Assembly (NCBI RefSeq): GCF_041929345.1 | Contig: NZ_JBHFNQ010000186.1 | Coordinates: 1 to 64,000 of the forward strand | Direction: 5' to 3' | Length of the DNA stretch: 64,000 nt | Source: Floridanema aerugineum | Lineage (GTDB): Bacteria > Cyanobacteriota > Cyanobacteriia > Cyanobacteriales > Aerosakkonemataceae | In this document: positions 51,678-61,544 of the stretch, piece by piece | How positions within the stretch are numbered: the stretch's first letter is position 1 | How the letters are laid out: the number at the start of each line of letters is the position of its first letter | Position numbers and translations under genes: made by a program | The notes under the pieces: model-generated | Seen by the model: only the letters and a program-made list of their open reading frames with translations | The model's database searches: none | What the model was told of the DNA's origin: nothing

Positions 51678-51702
51678 TTCACAACTGACCTGGGAAAATT
51701 GC

Positions 51703-53553
51703 ATGATTCTTAAACAGCTAAAGCCAATTAGTAATTTGCTCAAAGCAACAAAATTTTGGCAAGAAAACTACATAATTTTGCGAGAGTTTAAACACCTTCG
51801 CAAAGTAGCACTGTTAGCTCTGTTATTTACTTTGACAGCAGCAGCTTTTGAGGGATTCGGAGTTGGATTTCTCTTAGCTTTCTTGCAAAGTTTAACCGAC
51901 CCTCAAGCCCAGCCAATTCAAACAGGTATTCACTGGTTTGATGTTTGGTTTTTGGGAATAAATGCTTCAAACATGGAGCGACTTTATCGAGTTTCCGCGT
52001 TAATTTTAGTAGTAACTTTGCTCCGAACAGGCTTTACATATTTGGGTCAAGTTTACAGCGAAATTGCTAATCACAATTTAGCCGATCGCATACGTAAAAA
52101 GCTTTTCGAGCAGTTACAATCTCTAAGCTTAAGGTACTTTGCCAAAACTCGTTCTGGTGAGTTAGTTAATAGCTTAACTTCAGAAGTAAACCAAATTTGT
52201 CACGCTTTCGGAATTACTTCTTTTTTAGTTACTAGAAGCTCTACTTTAATTGCTTATGTCATCTCAATGCTGTTACTCTCTTGGCAATTAACAGTTATTT
52301 CAGTAATGTTGTTTGGTTTATTATCAGCAGCAATTACTACTTTGTTAGGAAGAGTGAGAGAAGCTAGTTTTGAATGGTCAAAAGCAGGTGGTTGGTATGC
52401 TTCAGTAGCCCTGGAATTTATTAACGGTATTCGCACTGTACAAGCTTTTGCCACTCAAGATTTCGAGCGAAAAAGGTTTTACGATGCAAGTTCACAACTG
52501 AAAAAAGCAGCAATTAAAGGTTTGGCTGCAAGTGCATCTGTTGAACCTTTAGCAGAAGGGGGAGCAACGGCAATTTTAGTTGGAATTTTGTTATTAGCAT
52601 TCGCTACTTTAATTCCGCAACAACAAATTCAACCTGCTGGATTACTAACATTTTTATTTGTCTTATTTCGCTTAATGCCTATTGTCCGACAGATCAATGG
52701 ATCGCGGGCGCAAATTAGTAGCTTTCAGGGGCCTTTAAGCAGTATTAAGGAACTGCTTAAAACTGAAAATAAACCATATTTAATCGATGGTAAGTTACAG
52801 TTTTCTGGTTTGGAACGAGGCATTGATTTTGTGTCAGTAGATTTTGGCTATGATGCAGATAATTTGGTATTGCACAATGTTACCTTGACAATCACAAAGG
52901 GAAAAACAACGGCATTAGTAGGAGCTTCGGGTGCAGGAAAATCTACTTTAGCAGATTTGATTCCGAGATTTTACGATCCTACCGCAGGGCAAATTTTAAT
53001 TGATGGGATCGATCTGCGAGAATTTGAAATTAATTCCTTGCGGCGTAAGTTAGCGGTGGTGAGTCAGGATACATTTATCTTCAATGCTTCGGTGCGAGAT
53101 AATATTGCTTATGGCACAGAAAATGCTGATGAAAAAGCAATTTTGACAGCAGCTAAATTAGCTAATGCTTGGGAATTTATCGAGGAATTACCGGAAGGTT
53201 TTGATACTCAATTAGGGGATAGAGGTGTGAGGTTATCTGGTGGTCAACGTCAGCGAATTGCGATCGCTCGTGCCCTGCTCCGTGACCCAGAAATTTTGAT
53301 TTTGGATGAAGCTACAAGTGCCTTAGATTCTGTTTCCGAAAGGTTGATTCAAGAGTCTTTAGAAAAACTGTCTCAAGGAAGGACAGTAATTGCGATCGCT
53401 CACCGACTTTCAACAATTGTAAGAGCCGACAAAGTGGTGGTTTTAGAAGCAGGAAGAATTGTCGAACAAGGACAATACAACGAATTGTTGGAACAGCGAG
53501 GCAAACTTTGGAAATATCACCAAATGCAGCATGAATTAGGTCAAGTTGGGTAA
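51703..53553 (+). CDS. ABC transporter, permease-ATPase fusion (HepA/MsbA-like exporter)
   Basis: A 616-residue half transporter. ABC-membrane domain about 25-330 with six helices (ALLALLFTLTAAAFEGFGVG, LTVISVMLFGLLSAAITTLL and others); ATPase about 365-605 with Walker A VGASGAGKSTL, LSGGQRQRIAIARALLRDP signature and ILILDEATSALD. It would flip or export lipid-linked saccharide or lipid. The start is ATG 51703; the longer frame to 51664 begins at TTG inside the sugar transferase gene. The place after a HepC-like gene supports HepA-like exopolysaccharide export (inference; other substrates possible). Confidence 0.88.
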   Translation: MILKQLKPISNLLKATKFWQENYIILREFKHLRKVALLALLFTLTAAAFEGFGVGFLLAFLQSLTDPQAQPIQTGIHWFDVWFLGINASNMERLYRVSALILVVTLLRTGFTYLGQVYSEIANHNLADRIRKKLFEQLQSLSLRYFAKTRSGELVNSLTSEVNQICHAFGITSFLVTRSSTLIAYVISMLLLSWQLTVISVMLFGLLSAAITTLLGRVREASFEWSKAGGWYASVALEFINGIRTVQAFATQDFERKRFYDASSQLKKAAIKGLAASASVEPLAEGGATAILVGILLLAFATLIPQQQIQPAGLLTFLFVLFRLMPIVRQINGSRAQISSFQGPLSSIKELLKTENKPYLIDGKLQFSGLERGIDFVSVDFGYDADNLVLHNVTLTITKGKTTALVGASGAGKSTLADLIPRFYDPTAGQILIDGIDLREFEINSLRRKLAVVSQDTFIFNASVRDNIAYGTENADEKAILTAAKLANAWEFIEELPEGFDTQLGDRGVRLSGGQRQRIAIARALLRDPEILILDEATSALDSVSERLIQESLEKLSQGRTVIAIAHRLSTIVRADKVVVLEAGRIVEQGQYNELLEQRGKLWKYHQMQHELGQVG

Positions 53554-53586
53554 GTTTGAATTCTCGAAGGAAAAGGTAAGAAAAGA

Positions 53587-54753
53587 ATGGTTTTGGCTTA
53601 TGTTACTAGTTATGAAGTTTTCGATAGTTCGGGTTGGAGAAAAGATCTGCTCGGCATTCGAGGAGCAGGTCAATTCTTGGCGAAATATTTGGAAAATCAA
53701 TCAATACCTATTAGCTATATTGGGCCTTTGAAGCAAAACCATAAACTAGTAGATAGAGCTAAAAGCAAATTGTATAAACTTGTTTTAAACAAGTTTTATC
53801 ATTGTTGGTCAGTTCCATCTATAACTAAAGATTATGCTTTACAAGTTTCACAAAAATTGTCTAATTCTAATGCTCGTTTAGTTCTATGTCCAGAGAATGC
53901 TCAACCAGTTGCTTATCTTGAATGTAAACAACCAATTGTAATTTGGACAGATGCACCCCAAACAGCTTTAATTGATTGGTATTCAGTTTTTAGTAATCTG
54001 TGCGGTGAAACTAAAAGACATATTTATGAAATGGAAAAAGCAGCCTTTGAGAGAAGCAAAGTAGTTATATTTCTATCTGACTGGGCTGCTGAATCTGCTA
54101 TAAAAATTTATGGAATTGAGCCGAGGAAAGTAAGAGTAATTCCTTGGGGAGCAAATATAGAATGCGATCGCAACAGCGAAACTATTAATCACATAGTTCA
54201 AGCCAAAGATAGAGTTCCTTGCAAATTATTATTTATTGGTGTTGAATGGTTGAGGAAAGGTGGGGATATTGCTCTTAAGGTGGCTGAAGAATTAAATCAA
54301 AGAGGACTAAAAACGGAATTATTTGTAGTGGGATGCCACCCTATTAACGATCGACCTTTGCCCAAGTTTGTGAAAGTTTTAGGATTCATTGATAAATCGA
54401 CTATGGAAGGGAAAGAGCAGATAAATAAATTATTTAGGGAATCCCATTTTTTCATTATGCCCTCAAAAGCTGATTGTTCTCCTCACGTTTTATGTGAAGC
54501 AAATTCCTTCGGATTACCTTGTTTAACCAGCAATGTTGGTGGCATTCCCAGCATGATTTCTGATGACTTAAATGGTAAAACTTTTTTATTAAAAGCCCGG
54601 ATTTCTGAATATTGTGATTACATAAATAATTTGATGAATAATTATGGCGAATATCAAGATTTAGCTCGTTCATCATTTAACGAATATCAAAATCGCTTTA
54701 ATTGGGAAGTAGTGGGGAAACAAGCAAAAGAGTTGATTTTAGATTTACTGTAG
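53587..54753 (+). CDS. Glycosyltransferase family 4
   Basis: A 388-residue GT4. The N-terminal half (VTSYEVFDSSGWRKDLLGIR) is atypical; the C-terminal half has KLLFIGVEWLRKGGDIALKV, ELFVVGCHP and the nucleotide-sugar site SKADCSPHVLCEANSFGLPC (E-x7-E region, with E at the VLCEAN position) followed by NVGGIPSMI. Third gene of the rightward polysaccharide operon. ATG start, purine-rich leader GGAAAAGGTAAGAAAAGA. Confidence 0.85.
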   Translation: MVLAYVTSYEVFDSSGWRKDLLGIRGAGQFLAKYLENQSIPISYIGPLKQNHKLVDRAKSKLYKLVLNKFYHCWSVPSITKDYALQVSQKLSNSNARLVLCPENAQPVAYLECKQPIVIWTDAPQTALIDWYSVFSNLCGETKRHIYEMEKAAFERSKVVIFLSDWAAESAIKIYGIEPRKVRVIPWGANIECDRNSETINHIVQAKDRVPCKLLFIGVEWLRKGGDIALKVAEELNQRGLKTELFVVGCHPINDRPLPKFVKVLGFIDKSTMEGKEQINKLFRESHFFIMPSKADCSPHVLCEANSFGLPCLTSNVGGIPSMISDDLNGKTFLLKARISEYCDYINNLMNNYGEYQDLARSSFNEYQNRFNWEVVGKQAKELILDLL

Positions 54754-54781
54754 TTAAGTCAATCAAGGAAGGTTAATTAAA

Positions 54782-56023
54782 ATGACGGAAACTAAATTAA
54801 AAACACCAGAACTGCTAACTGAAACAGTTAATAACTCCAAACTAATGCACGTTATTGTTTTAGAGCAGCAACCATCATCTGCGCGTGGCGGACAAGAATT
54901 AAATCTATTTGAAATTTGCCGCACTCTATCAGAAAAAGGTCACAAAATTAGCTTGTTCTATGTTAAACCTGGGGATTTAGTTGAGAAGTATCAACAATTT
55001 TGCGAACAGGTAATTAAGGTAAATAGTTATGGGTTCGATCGCCGGAAAGTTAGCGACATTATTAATTTTTTACCAAGTTTTAGAGATATTTGGAAAGTTA
55101 CAGCAAAGGACAATAGCGTAGTCTTTATTAATCAATACCCTGATGCTTTTTACGGTTATCTTTTATCTTTATTTAAGCAAGTACCCTTTGTTTGTTATCT
55201 GCAAATTCCCCCACCTGTTAACCGGGAAGAATTCAATCTTCAGAGGCGAATTGGCATGAAGGGTGTCAACAAGTTTATTGCGGTTTCTCAACAGACAAAA
55301 AATGAATGGTTACAGGAATTAAAGTTGACAGAGGAAAAAATTGATGTAGTATATAACGGTACTAACTTTGAGAAGTTCAAACTCGCTGAAAATCTTGCTC
55401 AACTAAGAAATTCATGGAACATTCCCGAAGATACTAGAGTCGTTTCGTATGTGGGAAGATTAGACAAAGATAAGGGTTTAGAACTGTTGATAGAGGCGTT
55501 TGCTTTATTTCTTAAAACTGGCAAGAAAGCGAAACTGTTTATTGCTGGGAAACCTCTACTTCACTTCTCAGCCGATGGTAAAGAATGCCCTTTAGCTGGT
55601 GAGGAGTATAAGCAATCTTTAAAACAAATTGCGATCGCTCTAGGTATAGAACAATCTGTAGAATTCCTCGGTCATTTAAGTAACCCTACCTCAGTTTATC
55701 AGGTTAGCGATCTAACAGTTGTACCTAGTTTATGGTCTGAACCTTTTGGCAGAGTAGTAATTGAATCGATGGCTTGTGGAACGCCTGTAGTAGGTAGCCG
55801 AATTGGAGGAATTCCAGAGATTTTGACAGGCGAATTTGCTGCCGGATTATTTGAGCCAGGAAATGCCCAAGATTTAGCAAAGACTCTCAATAAAATGATT
55901 GATTGGCGAGATACCAATCCGCAATTAGGTGCGAAATCTCGTGAATATACTTTCAATAAATTTAGTTTGGAAACCATGATTAATGGCGTAGAAAAAGTAC
56001 TTTTGAAGGTTGTTAAAGAGTGA
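54782..56023 (+). CDS. Glycosyltransferase family 4
   Basis: A 413-residue GT4. Seen: HVIVLEQQPSSARGGQELNL (N-terminal Rossmann start), VISYVGRLDKDKGLELLIEA-like core (VVSYVGRLDKDKGLELLIEA, about 219-238), KLFIAGKPLLHF and VVPSLWSEPFGRVVIESMAC (E-x7-E: E-P-F-G-R-V-V-I-E) then GTPVVGSRIGGIPEIL. GDP- or UDP-sugar donor cannot be told. The ATG follows AAGGAAGGTTAATTAAA. It overlaps the next gene's GTG by a few bases. Part of the polysaccharide operon. Confidence 0.88.
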   Translation: MTETKLKTPELLTETVNNSKLMHVIVLEQQPSSARGGQELNLFEICRTLSEKGHKISLFYVKPGDLVEKYQQFCEQVIKVNSYGFDRRKVSDIINFLPSFRDIWKVTAKDNSVVFINQYPDAFYGYLLSLFKQVPFVCYLQIPPPVNREEFNLQRRIGMKGVNKFIAVSQQTKNEWLQELKLTEEKIDVVYNGTNFEKFKLAENLAQLRNSWNIPEDTRVVSYVGRLDKDKGLELLIEAFALFLKTGKKAKLFIAGKPLLHFSADGKECPLAGEEYKQSLKQIAIALGIEQSVEFLGHLSNPTSVYQVSDLTVVPSLWSEPFGRVVIESMACGTPVVGSRIGGIPEILTGEFAAGLFEPGNAQDLAKTLNKMIDWRDTNPQLGAKSREYTFNKFSLETMINGVEKVLLKVVKE

Positions 56024-56028
56024 TAAAA

Positions 56029-57210
56029 ATGAACAAATCTCCTCAAGTTCTTTCGATTATTGAAAGCTATTTAGGACATCGCACTTATGGCGAATTGATG
56101 AGGGAGTATTTCGGCAGAAATGGCGATCGCAAAGTAGACTTCTACTGGTACAACGATGAAAAAGAGTTAACTACCAGAATAATTAACAGACTACTGAGTT
56201 ACAACTTTCCTAATCGCTGGATTCAAAAACAAAATCTAGACTTTACTCGCTTGCGCGTTCAATTAGGTTTTGCCTACATGAGTCGGAGGTTAACCTATCG
56301 CAAATTTAGCCAAAGAAAGTACTCTGCTCTGCATTTTCATACTCAACCATTGGCATTTTTAGCATTAGATTTGCTAAAAAAGTTACCTACTGCCATTACT
56401 ATTGACTTTACCGCCATTCAAGCCGCTACCGAAAAAACTGACCCGGATTTCCGCTGGACTTATGCGCCTAACTTTTTATTAGAAAAAAGGGTTTTTCAGG
56501 GGGCGGCGAAGCTAATAACTTTTTCGGAAGCTACTCGTAAATCTGTCATTGAAGACTACAAAATTGACGAAAACAAGGTAAAAGTTATTTACCCTGGTGT
56601 AGATCTCAATAAAATTCCTTTATCAAGTAAACCCAAACAAATTGAGCAAAAACCTTACAAAATTTTATTTATTGGTGGTCACTTTGAACGTAAGGGAGGA
56701 CAAGACCTTTTAGAAGTATTTCTGGAAAGATTTGCCGATCGCGCAGAGTTACATTTAGTCACGCAAACACCGATAAAATGCGATCGGACTCACGTTTACA
56801 TTTACCAAAATATTAAAGCCTACACTCCTGAATGGTTAGAACTTTATCATCAAGCAGATGTGTTTGTATTGCCAACTTATTCTGAACCTTTTGGCTGGGT
56901 TTTTATCGAAGCAATGGCGGCGGGTTTACCAATTATTGCTAGTCGAGTTAATGCAATTCCTGAAATTGTTAGTCATGAAGAAACGGGGTTTTTGATTCAA
57001 CCAGGCGATCGCACTGACTTAGCTAACAGAATTCAACAACTGATAGAAAATCGCAATTTAGGTAAAGAAATGGGTGCCAAAGGTCGTCAAATTGTCGAAA
57101 GAAAGTTTAACGCTCACACTAATTTTCAAACCCTAGAATCAGTTTTTCGAGAGATATCTATTAGTAAACAAAACCATGAAAATTCTGCTCACTTGTCACT
57201 ACAATTTTGA
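56029..57210 (+). CDS. Glycosyltransferase family 4
   Basis: A 393-residue GT4 from ATG 56029; GTG 56020 would overlap the previous stop. The N-terminal region has SYLGHRTYGELMREYFGR, a form often seen in GT4 of this type. Core: KILFIGGHFERKGGQDLLEV, VDVFVLPTYSEPFGWVFIEA-like (ADVFVLPTYSEPFGWVFIEA; E-x7-E present) and MAAGLPIIASRVNAIPEIVS. Its 3-prime end overlaps the next gene's start by 35 bases, showing tight translational coupling in the operon. Confidence 0.88.
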   Translation: MNKSPQVLSIIESYLGHRTYGELMREYFGRNGDRKVDFYWYNDEKELTTRIINRLLSYNFPNRWIQKQNLDFTRLRVQLGFAYMSRRLTYRKFSQRKYSALHFHTQPLAFLALDLLKKLPTAITIDFTAIQAATEKTDPDFRWTYAPNFLLEKRVFQGAAKLITFSEATRKSVIEDYKIDENKVKVIYPGVDLNKIPLSSKPKQIEQKPYKILFIGGHFERKGGQDLLEVFLERFADRAELHLVTQTPIKCDRTHVYIYQNIKAYTPEWLELYHQADVFVLPTYSEPFGWVFIEAMAAGLPIIASRVNAIPEIVSHEETGFLIQPGDRTDLANRIQQLIENRNLGKEMGAKGRQIVERKFNAHTNFQTLESVFREISISKQNHENSAHLSLQF

Positions 57211-58333
57211 TACCAATGCTGGTGCGGCTGGAGTAACTTGGCGGCTTGGTCAAGAATATGAAAAACTAGGGCATCAAGTTTATTACTATTCCCTAGATGA
57301 CCTGCCCAAAAAGTTACATCGCCTAGCAAAATTTATTACTTTTCCTGAGTTTGTAACTTACAAAATCGGCAAATGTAACCAGCAAGGAATCGATATAGTA
57401 GATGCTTCCACAGGTGACGGTTGGCTATGGGGATTATTACAAAATAATAGAAAAAATCGCCCGCTTTTAGTTGCACGTTGTCACGGTTTAGAACATATTG
57501 AACATCAAGAATATTTACAAGAAACACAACAAGGAAATATAAAATTAAGTTGGAAATATCCTCTTTATCGGGGTAGTGTACGACTTTGGGAAGTGGAAAA
57601 ATCCATGCGTTATTCGGACTTAGTTTTGCTGCTTAATAGCTGCGATGCTAAGTATGTAACAGAAAATTTGAAAGTGAAACCCGAACGAGTAGCTGTTGTT
57701 CCTAATGGCATTGCAGACAGATTTTTAAATTTGCCGTTTGAGTCGATACCAACAACAGATAATTCTGTAATTCGCATCGCTCAAATTGGTACTTACATTC
57801 CGCGAAAAGGCATTCATTACAGTGTTCCGGCATTAAATAAAATTTTGGCTCGTTATCCACAAGTTGAAGTAAGTTTTTTCGGAACAAAATGTTTTGAATG
57901 TCCCGATCCAGCGCAAGTTTATGCAGATTTTGAGCCAGGGGTGCGCGATCGCGTCAAAGTCATTCCCTATTACACCAACGAAACTCTGCCAGAACTTTTA
58001 AAAGGTCATCAAATTAAACTTTTTTCCACAATTTCTGAAGGGTTTGGTGTAGCATTAATTGAAGCAATGGCTTGTGGTTTAGCACCGATAACTACAGCCA
58101 CACCTGGGCCATTAGAAATAGTTCGAGATGGACATGATGCGATCATCATTCCCCCAAGAAACAGCCTAGCTATTGAAGAAGCATTAGAACAATTGATTAC
58201 AAATCATTCTTTGTTAGAACAATTGCGGCGCAATGCTTATGCGACTGCACAAACTTATAGTTGGGCAAAAATTGCTCAAAAAAACCTGGCATTATATGAA
58301 CAAGCTTGTTTAGGAAAGTGCGATCGCCAATGA
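57176..58333 (+). CDS. Glycosyltransferase family 4
   Basis: A 385-residue GT4. MKILLTCHYNFDTNAGAAGV start, PLLVARCHGLEHIEHQEYLQ (likely acceptor-side loop), IAQIGTYIPRKGIHYSVPAL, and the catalytic-signature region LFSTISEGFGVALIEAMACG (E-x7-E: E-G-F-G-V-A-L-I-E), TTATPGPLEIV. Starts inside the end of the previous gene and shares ATGA with the O-antigen-ligase gene downstream, so both junctions are coupled. ATG 57176. Confidence 0.88.
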   Translation: MKILLTCHYNFDTNAGAAGVTWRLGQEYEKLGHQVYYYSLDDLPKKLHRLAKFITFPEFVTYKIGKCNQQGIDIVDASTGDGWLWGLLQNNRKNRPLLVARCHGLEHIEHQEYLQETQQGNIKLSWKYPLYRGSVRLWEVEKSMRYSDLVLLLNSCDAKYVTENLKVKPERVAVVPNGIADRFLNLPFESIPTTDNSVIRIAQIGTYIPRKGIHYSVPALNKILARYPQVEVSFFGTKCFECPDPAQVYADFEPGVRDRVKVIPYYTNETLPELLKGHQIKLFSTISEGFGVALIEAMACGLAPITTATPGPLEIVRDGHDAIIIPPRNSLAIEEALEQLITNHSLLEQLRRNAYATAQTYSWAKIAQKNLALYEQACLGKCDRQ

Positions 58334-59727
58334 CTAATTCCCTCCCCAAAAAAAGCTTTTTTATTAGTTTACAACCTGCCCAAGCTTGGACAGTAATTTT
58401 AGGATTTTCACTCTTCACCGCAGTCTGCATAGTGGCGAACGCAGGCGGTATTTTACGTTTATTATTTCCCGCAGCATCTTTTCTAGTAGGAGTATTTTTA
58501 TATCGAAGATATCCCATTCTTTACATAGGTTTTACTTGGTGGATCTGGTTGCTTTCACCTTGGATTCGCCGCTTAGTAGATCTCAAAAGTGGTTGGGTAG
58601 ATCCCAGTCCAATATTGTTAGCACCACCCTTAGTTACACTAATTACATTAGCTTCTTTATTACGCTATCTTCCCCAAAGTTATTCCCAAGGAGGATTGCC
58701 TTTTATCCTATCTTTTTTAGGAGTTGGTTATGCTTTTTTAATCGGCTTAATTCAAACCTCACCCACATCTGCTATGCTTGCCTGTCTTAACTGGCTAACT
58801 CCGATCGCTTTCGGGTTTCATTTATTTATAAATTGGCGAAATTACCCCCAAATAAGTCAAAATATTCAACGCACTTTTTTATGGGGAGTATTAGTAACCG
58901 GAAGCTACGGAGTATGGCAATATTTAGTAGCACCTGAATGGGATAGATTTTGGATTATCAATACCGGAGCAGTTGCCTTTGGAGCGCCTGAACCTTTAGG
59001 AATTCGGGTATTTAGTACCATGAATTCTCCTCAGCCATTTGCAGTAGTAATGATGGCAGGTTTATTACTATTATTTAATGGCAAAGGAACTTTTCGTTTC
59101 GCATCTGCTGGCGTGGGATATCTCTCCCTACTTTTATCATCAGCAAGGGCTGTTTGGTTAGGTTGGTTAGTGGCAGTTTTTATTTTAACTTCATCACTCA
59201 AAGCTAAGTTGCAAATGCGTTTAATTATTACACTTTTAGTAATAGTAATTCTCGTAGTTCCCTTAGCCAATATCGAGCCTTTCTCTTCAGTAATTGCTCC
59301 AAGAATAGAATCTCTTAGTAATGCCGATGATGATGTAAGTTACAACGAAAGGGCTGAACGTTACGAGACTTATTTAAGTATTGCTTTGGCACAAATTATT
59401 GGTAATGGATTAGGAGGAAATGCAGCTTTAGGCCCTAATATTGATAGCGGGATTTTAGACACATTTTACTCATTTGGTTGGGTGGGTGCTATCCCTTACT
59501 TGGGCGGCATTATTTTACTAATTTTTAGCTTATTACAATACCCTGAAGTTCGTTTAGATCCTTTCATGAGTGCTGCTCGTGCTATTGGCATTGGTGTATT
59601 CGCCCAAATAGGGTTAAATGGTGCAACTGCTGGAGTATTTGGTGTTGTTTTGTGGGCATTTTTGGGTTTAGCTGTAGCAGCCCATAAATACTACTCACAG
59701 CAAAATAAACCCGGAATTCAAGATTAA
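58330..59727 (+). CDS. O-antigen ligase / Wzy-like polysaccharide polymerase
   Basis: A 465-residue membrane protein with about ten hydrophobic segments and a large periplasmic loop (about 310-350: NADDDVSYNERAERYETYLS). The Wzy_C/O-antigen ligase hallmark is that loop plus the following GNGLGGNAALGPNIDSGILD. It should polymerise or ligate lipid-linked polysaccharide on the periplasmic side. Start ATG 58330, in ATGA overlap with the previous gene; the TTG-extended frame is rejected. The next gene follows after 35 bases. Confidence 0.85.
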   Translation: MTNSLPKKSFFISLQPAQAWTVILGFSLFTAVCIVANAGGILRLLFPAASFLVGVFLYRRYPILYIGFTWWIWLLSPWIRRLVDLKSGWVDPSPILLAPPLVTLITLASLLRYLPQSYSQGGLPFILSFLGVGYAFLIGLIQTSPTSAMLACLNWLTPIAFGFHLFINWRNYPQISQNIQRTFLWGVLVTGSYGVWQYLVAPEWDRFWIINTGAVAFGAPEPLGIRVFSTMNSPQPFAVVMMAGLLLLFNGKGTFRFASAGVGYLSLLLSSARAVWLGWLVAVFILTSSLKAKLQMRLIITLLVIVILVVPLANIEPFSSVIAPRIESLSNADDDVSYNERAERYETYLSIALAQIIGNGLGGNAALGPNIDSGILDTFYSFGWVGAIPYLGGIILLIFSLLQYPEVRLDPFMSAARAIGIGVFAQIGLNGATAGVFGVVLWAFLGLAVAAHKYYSQQNKPGIQD

Positions 59728-59762
59728 TGATTTGTCATTTTGAGTAAGGAAGTTTAATAGCC

Positions 59763-61490
59763 ATGTTATTGATTCAGGAAAAACGTATTACAGGAATTCA
59801 TATTATCGGAATTGTGATGATTGGATTTATCCTCTCTATTCCAGCTATTTTTGGCGGAATTTTTGAGGCACATGACCTGATTGCATTTCATTTAAAATGG
59901 TCTAAACATTTCACAGAACAATTTTGGACAGGCGAACTTTATCCTCGATGGCTGCAAAATATGAATGCTGGTTTAGGAAGTCCAGCTTTCTTTTTTTATG
60001 GCCCCATTCCTTATTACTTTAGTAGTTTATTTCATCCTTTTTTCCCTAACGATTCATCCGGTTGGCATCAGCTAAGTTTATCTGCCGCTTTAGCCCTTTT
60101 AGCATCTGGAATTACCGCCTATATTTGGTTAAAAGATATTACTAATCAAAACTCAGCATTTATCGCTGCAATTTTATATATGGCTTTGCCCTATCACTTG
60201 GCAGTTGATCTTTACGTTCGTTTTGCTTATGCAGAACATTGGAGCTTTGTTTGGCTACCATTGCTTTTATATTTTACGCGAAAAATCAGCACAGGCTCTA
60301 AATTTGCTTTAGTAGGTTTTGCCATCAGCTATGCTCTGCTGATTATGACACATATAATAACTGTACTCATATTTTCAATTATTCCCATTTCCTATTTATT
60401 CTTCATCACTGAAAGGAAACAAAGAAAACAAGCATTACTATATCTCCTAGTTGCAATATTACTGGGTATTGGGTTATCGGCAATTTATTTAGTGCCAGCT
60501 ATGACCACTCAAAAATATATTTCTATGATAGAGATCAGAACAGGAAGATATTTTTATGGAAACAATTTCCTCTTTTTTGGTGAAAACTTTTTTAGTTCTA
60601 AATTTAATTTATATTTAGGTGTTAAAACCATACTATTAGCCGGAGTAGCTGGTGGCGCTTTTTTCCTGGCACGTCAGCATCAAATAGCAAAAATTAGAAG
60701 AGAAAGTCGCTATTGGATGATTATTGCCATGAGTGTTTTTTTGATGACATTACCTATAAGTAAACCTATATGGGAAATCTTTTCCATAATCCAAAGAATT
60801 CAACATCCTTGGCGATTTAATACTATTTTGACAGTAGCGACCACTGCTCTTTTAGCTTTAGGAATTTCGGCATTGAAAAAACCAATTAATGTTGCCACTA
60901 AGAACACTTTAGCAATTACAAGTTCATTAGTCGTTATTCTCTTATTATCTGGTGCCGTAGTTGCCCATATTTATACAAGTCCTGAACTCTTATACAAATA
61001 CACTACTTTAGAAAAGCCATTGGATGCTAATCAAGAGTTAAATATTAGTTTAGATGCACCCGAATATCGACCTAAATGGGTTCCTCCAGAAATATTTACA
61101 GCATCCAAAATTGCCGAATTAGGGAATAGCTTCGCTCGAGCAAGAATAGCTGTTGGACAGGGTAATATATCAATCACAAAATGGCAGCTGAGACATATAG
61201 TTTTACAAACCAATGCTATAACTAATCTTTGGGTAAATATTCATCAGTTTTATTACCCAGGATGGACTGCCAAAATTAACGGCGAGTCGCGTATTTTGCC
61301 AGTAGAACCTTCAACAACAGAGGGTTTATTGAGTGTGTCGATACCGCCAGGACAGCATCAGGTTAGGTTAACACTAGAAGCTGGAGTGGAAGAAAGAACC
61401 GGACAAATTATTAGTGCTATTTCTGCACTGCTAATTATCTTTTTTATCTGGCGGTTTCGCCTGGATAATCTACGTAATTTTCAATGGTAA
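59763..61490 (+). CDS. PTPS-related / GT-C-like polytopic membrane protein
   Basis: A 575-residue integral membrane protein with ten or more helices up to about residue 400 and a beta-rich periplasmic tail (about 425-550, NLWVNIHQFYYPGWTAKING). The N-terminal GGIFEAHDLIAFHLKWSKHF then LYPRWLQNMNAGLGSPAFFF layout is that of '6-pyruvoyl-tetrahydropterin synthase-related' and YfhO-like proteins, which have a GT-C type fold with an acidic residue in the first outer loop. Likely a lipid-linked-sugar-using glycosyltransferase that modifies the polysaccharide (inference). Start ATG 59763 after AAGGAAG. Confidence 0.75.
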   Translation: MLLIQEKRITGIHIIGIVMIGFILSIPAIFGGIFEAHDLIAFHLKWSKHFTEQFWTGELYPRWLQNMNAGLGSPAFFFYGPIPYYFSSLFHPFFPNDSSGWHQLSLSAALALLASGITAYIWLKDITNQNSAFIAAILYMALPYHLAVDLYVRFAYAEHWSFVWLPLLLYFTRKISTGSKFALVGFAISYALLIMTHIITVLIFSIIPISYLFFITERKQRKQALLYLLVAILLGIGLSAIYLVPAMTTQKYISMIEIRTGRYFYGNNFLFFGENFFSSKFNLYLGVKTILLAGVAGGAFFLARQHQIAKIRRESRYWMIIAMSVFLMTLPISKPIWEIFSIIQRIQHPWRFNTILTVATTALLALGISALKKPINVATKNTLAITSSLVVILLLSGAVVAHIYTSPELLYKYTTLEKPLDANQELNISLDAPEYRPKWVPPEIFTASKIAELGNSFARARIAVGQGNISITKWQLRHIVLQTNAITNLWVNIHQFYYPGWTAKINGESRILPVEPSTTEGLLSVSIPPGQHQVRLTLEAGVEERTGQIISAISALLIIFFIWRFRLDNLRNFQW

Positions 61491-61544
61491 AAAAATCACA
61501 ATAAATCACATCAACTTACTCGTTTTTAGACAAAATTATTAACT

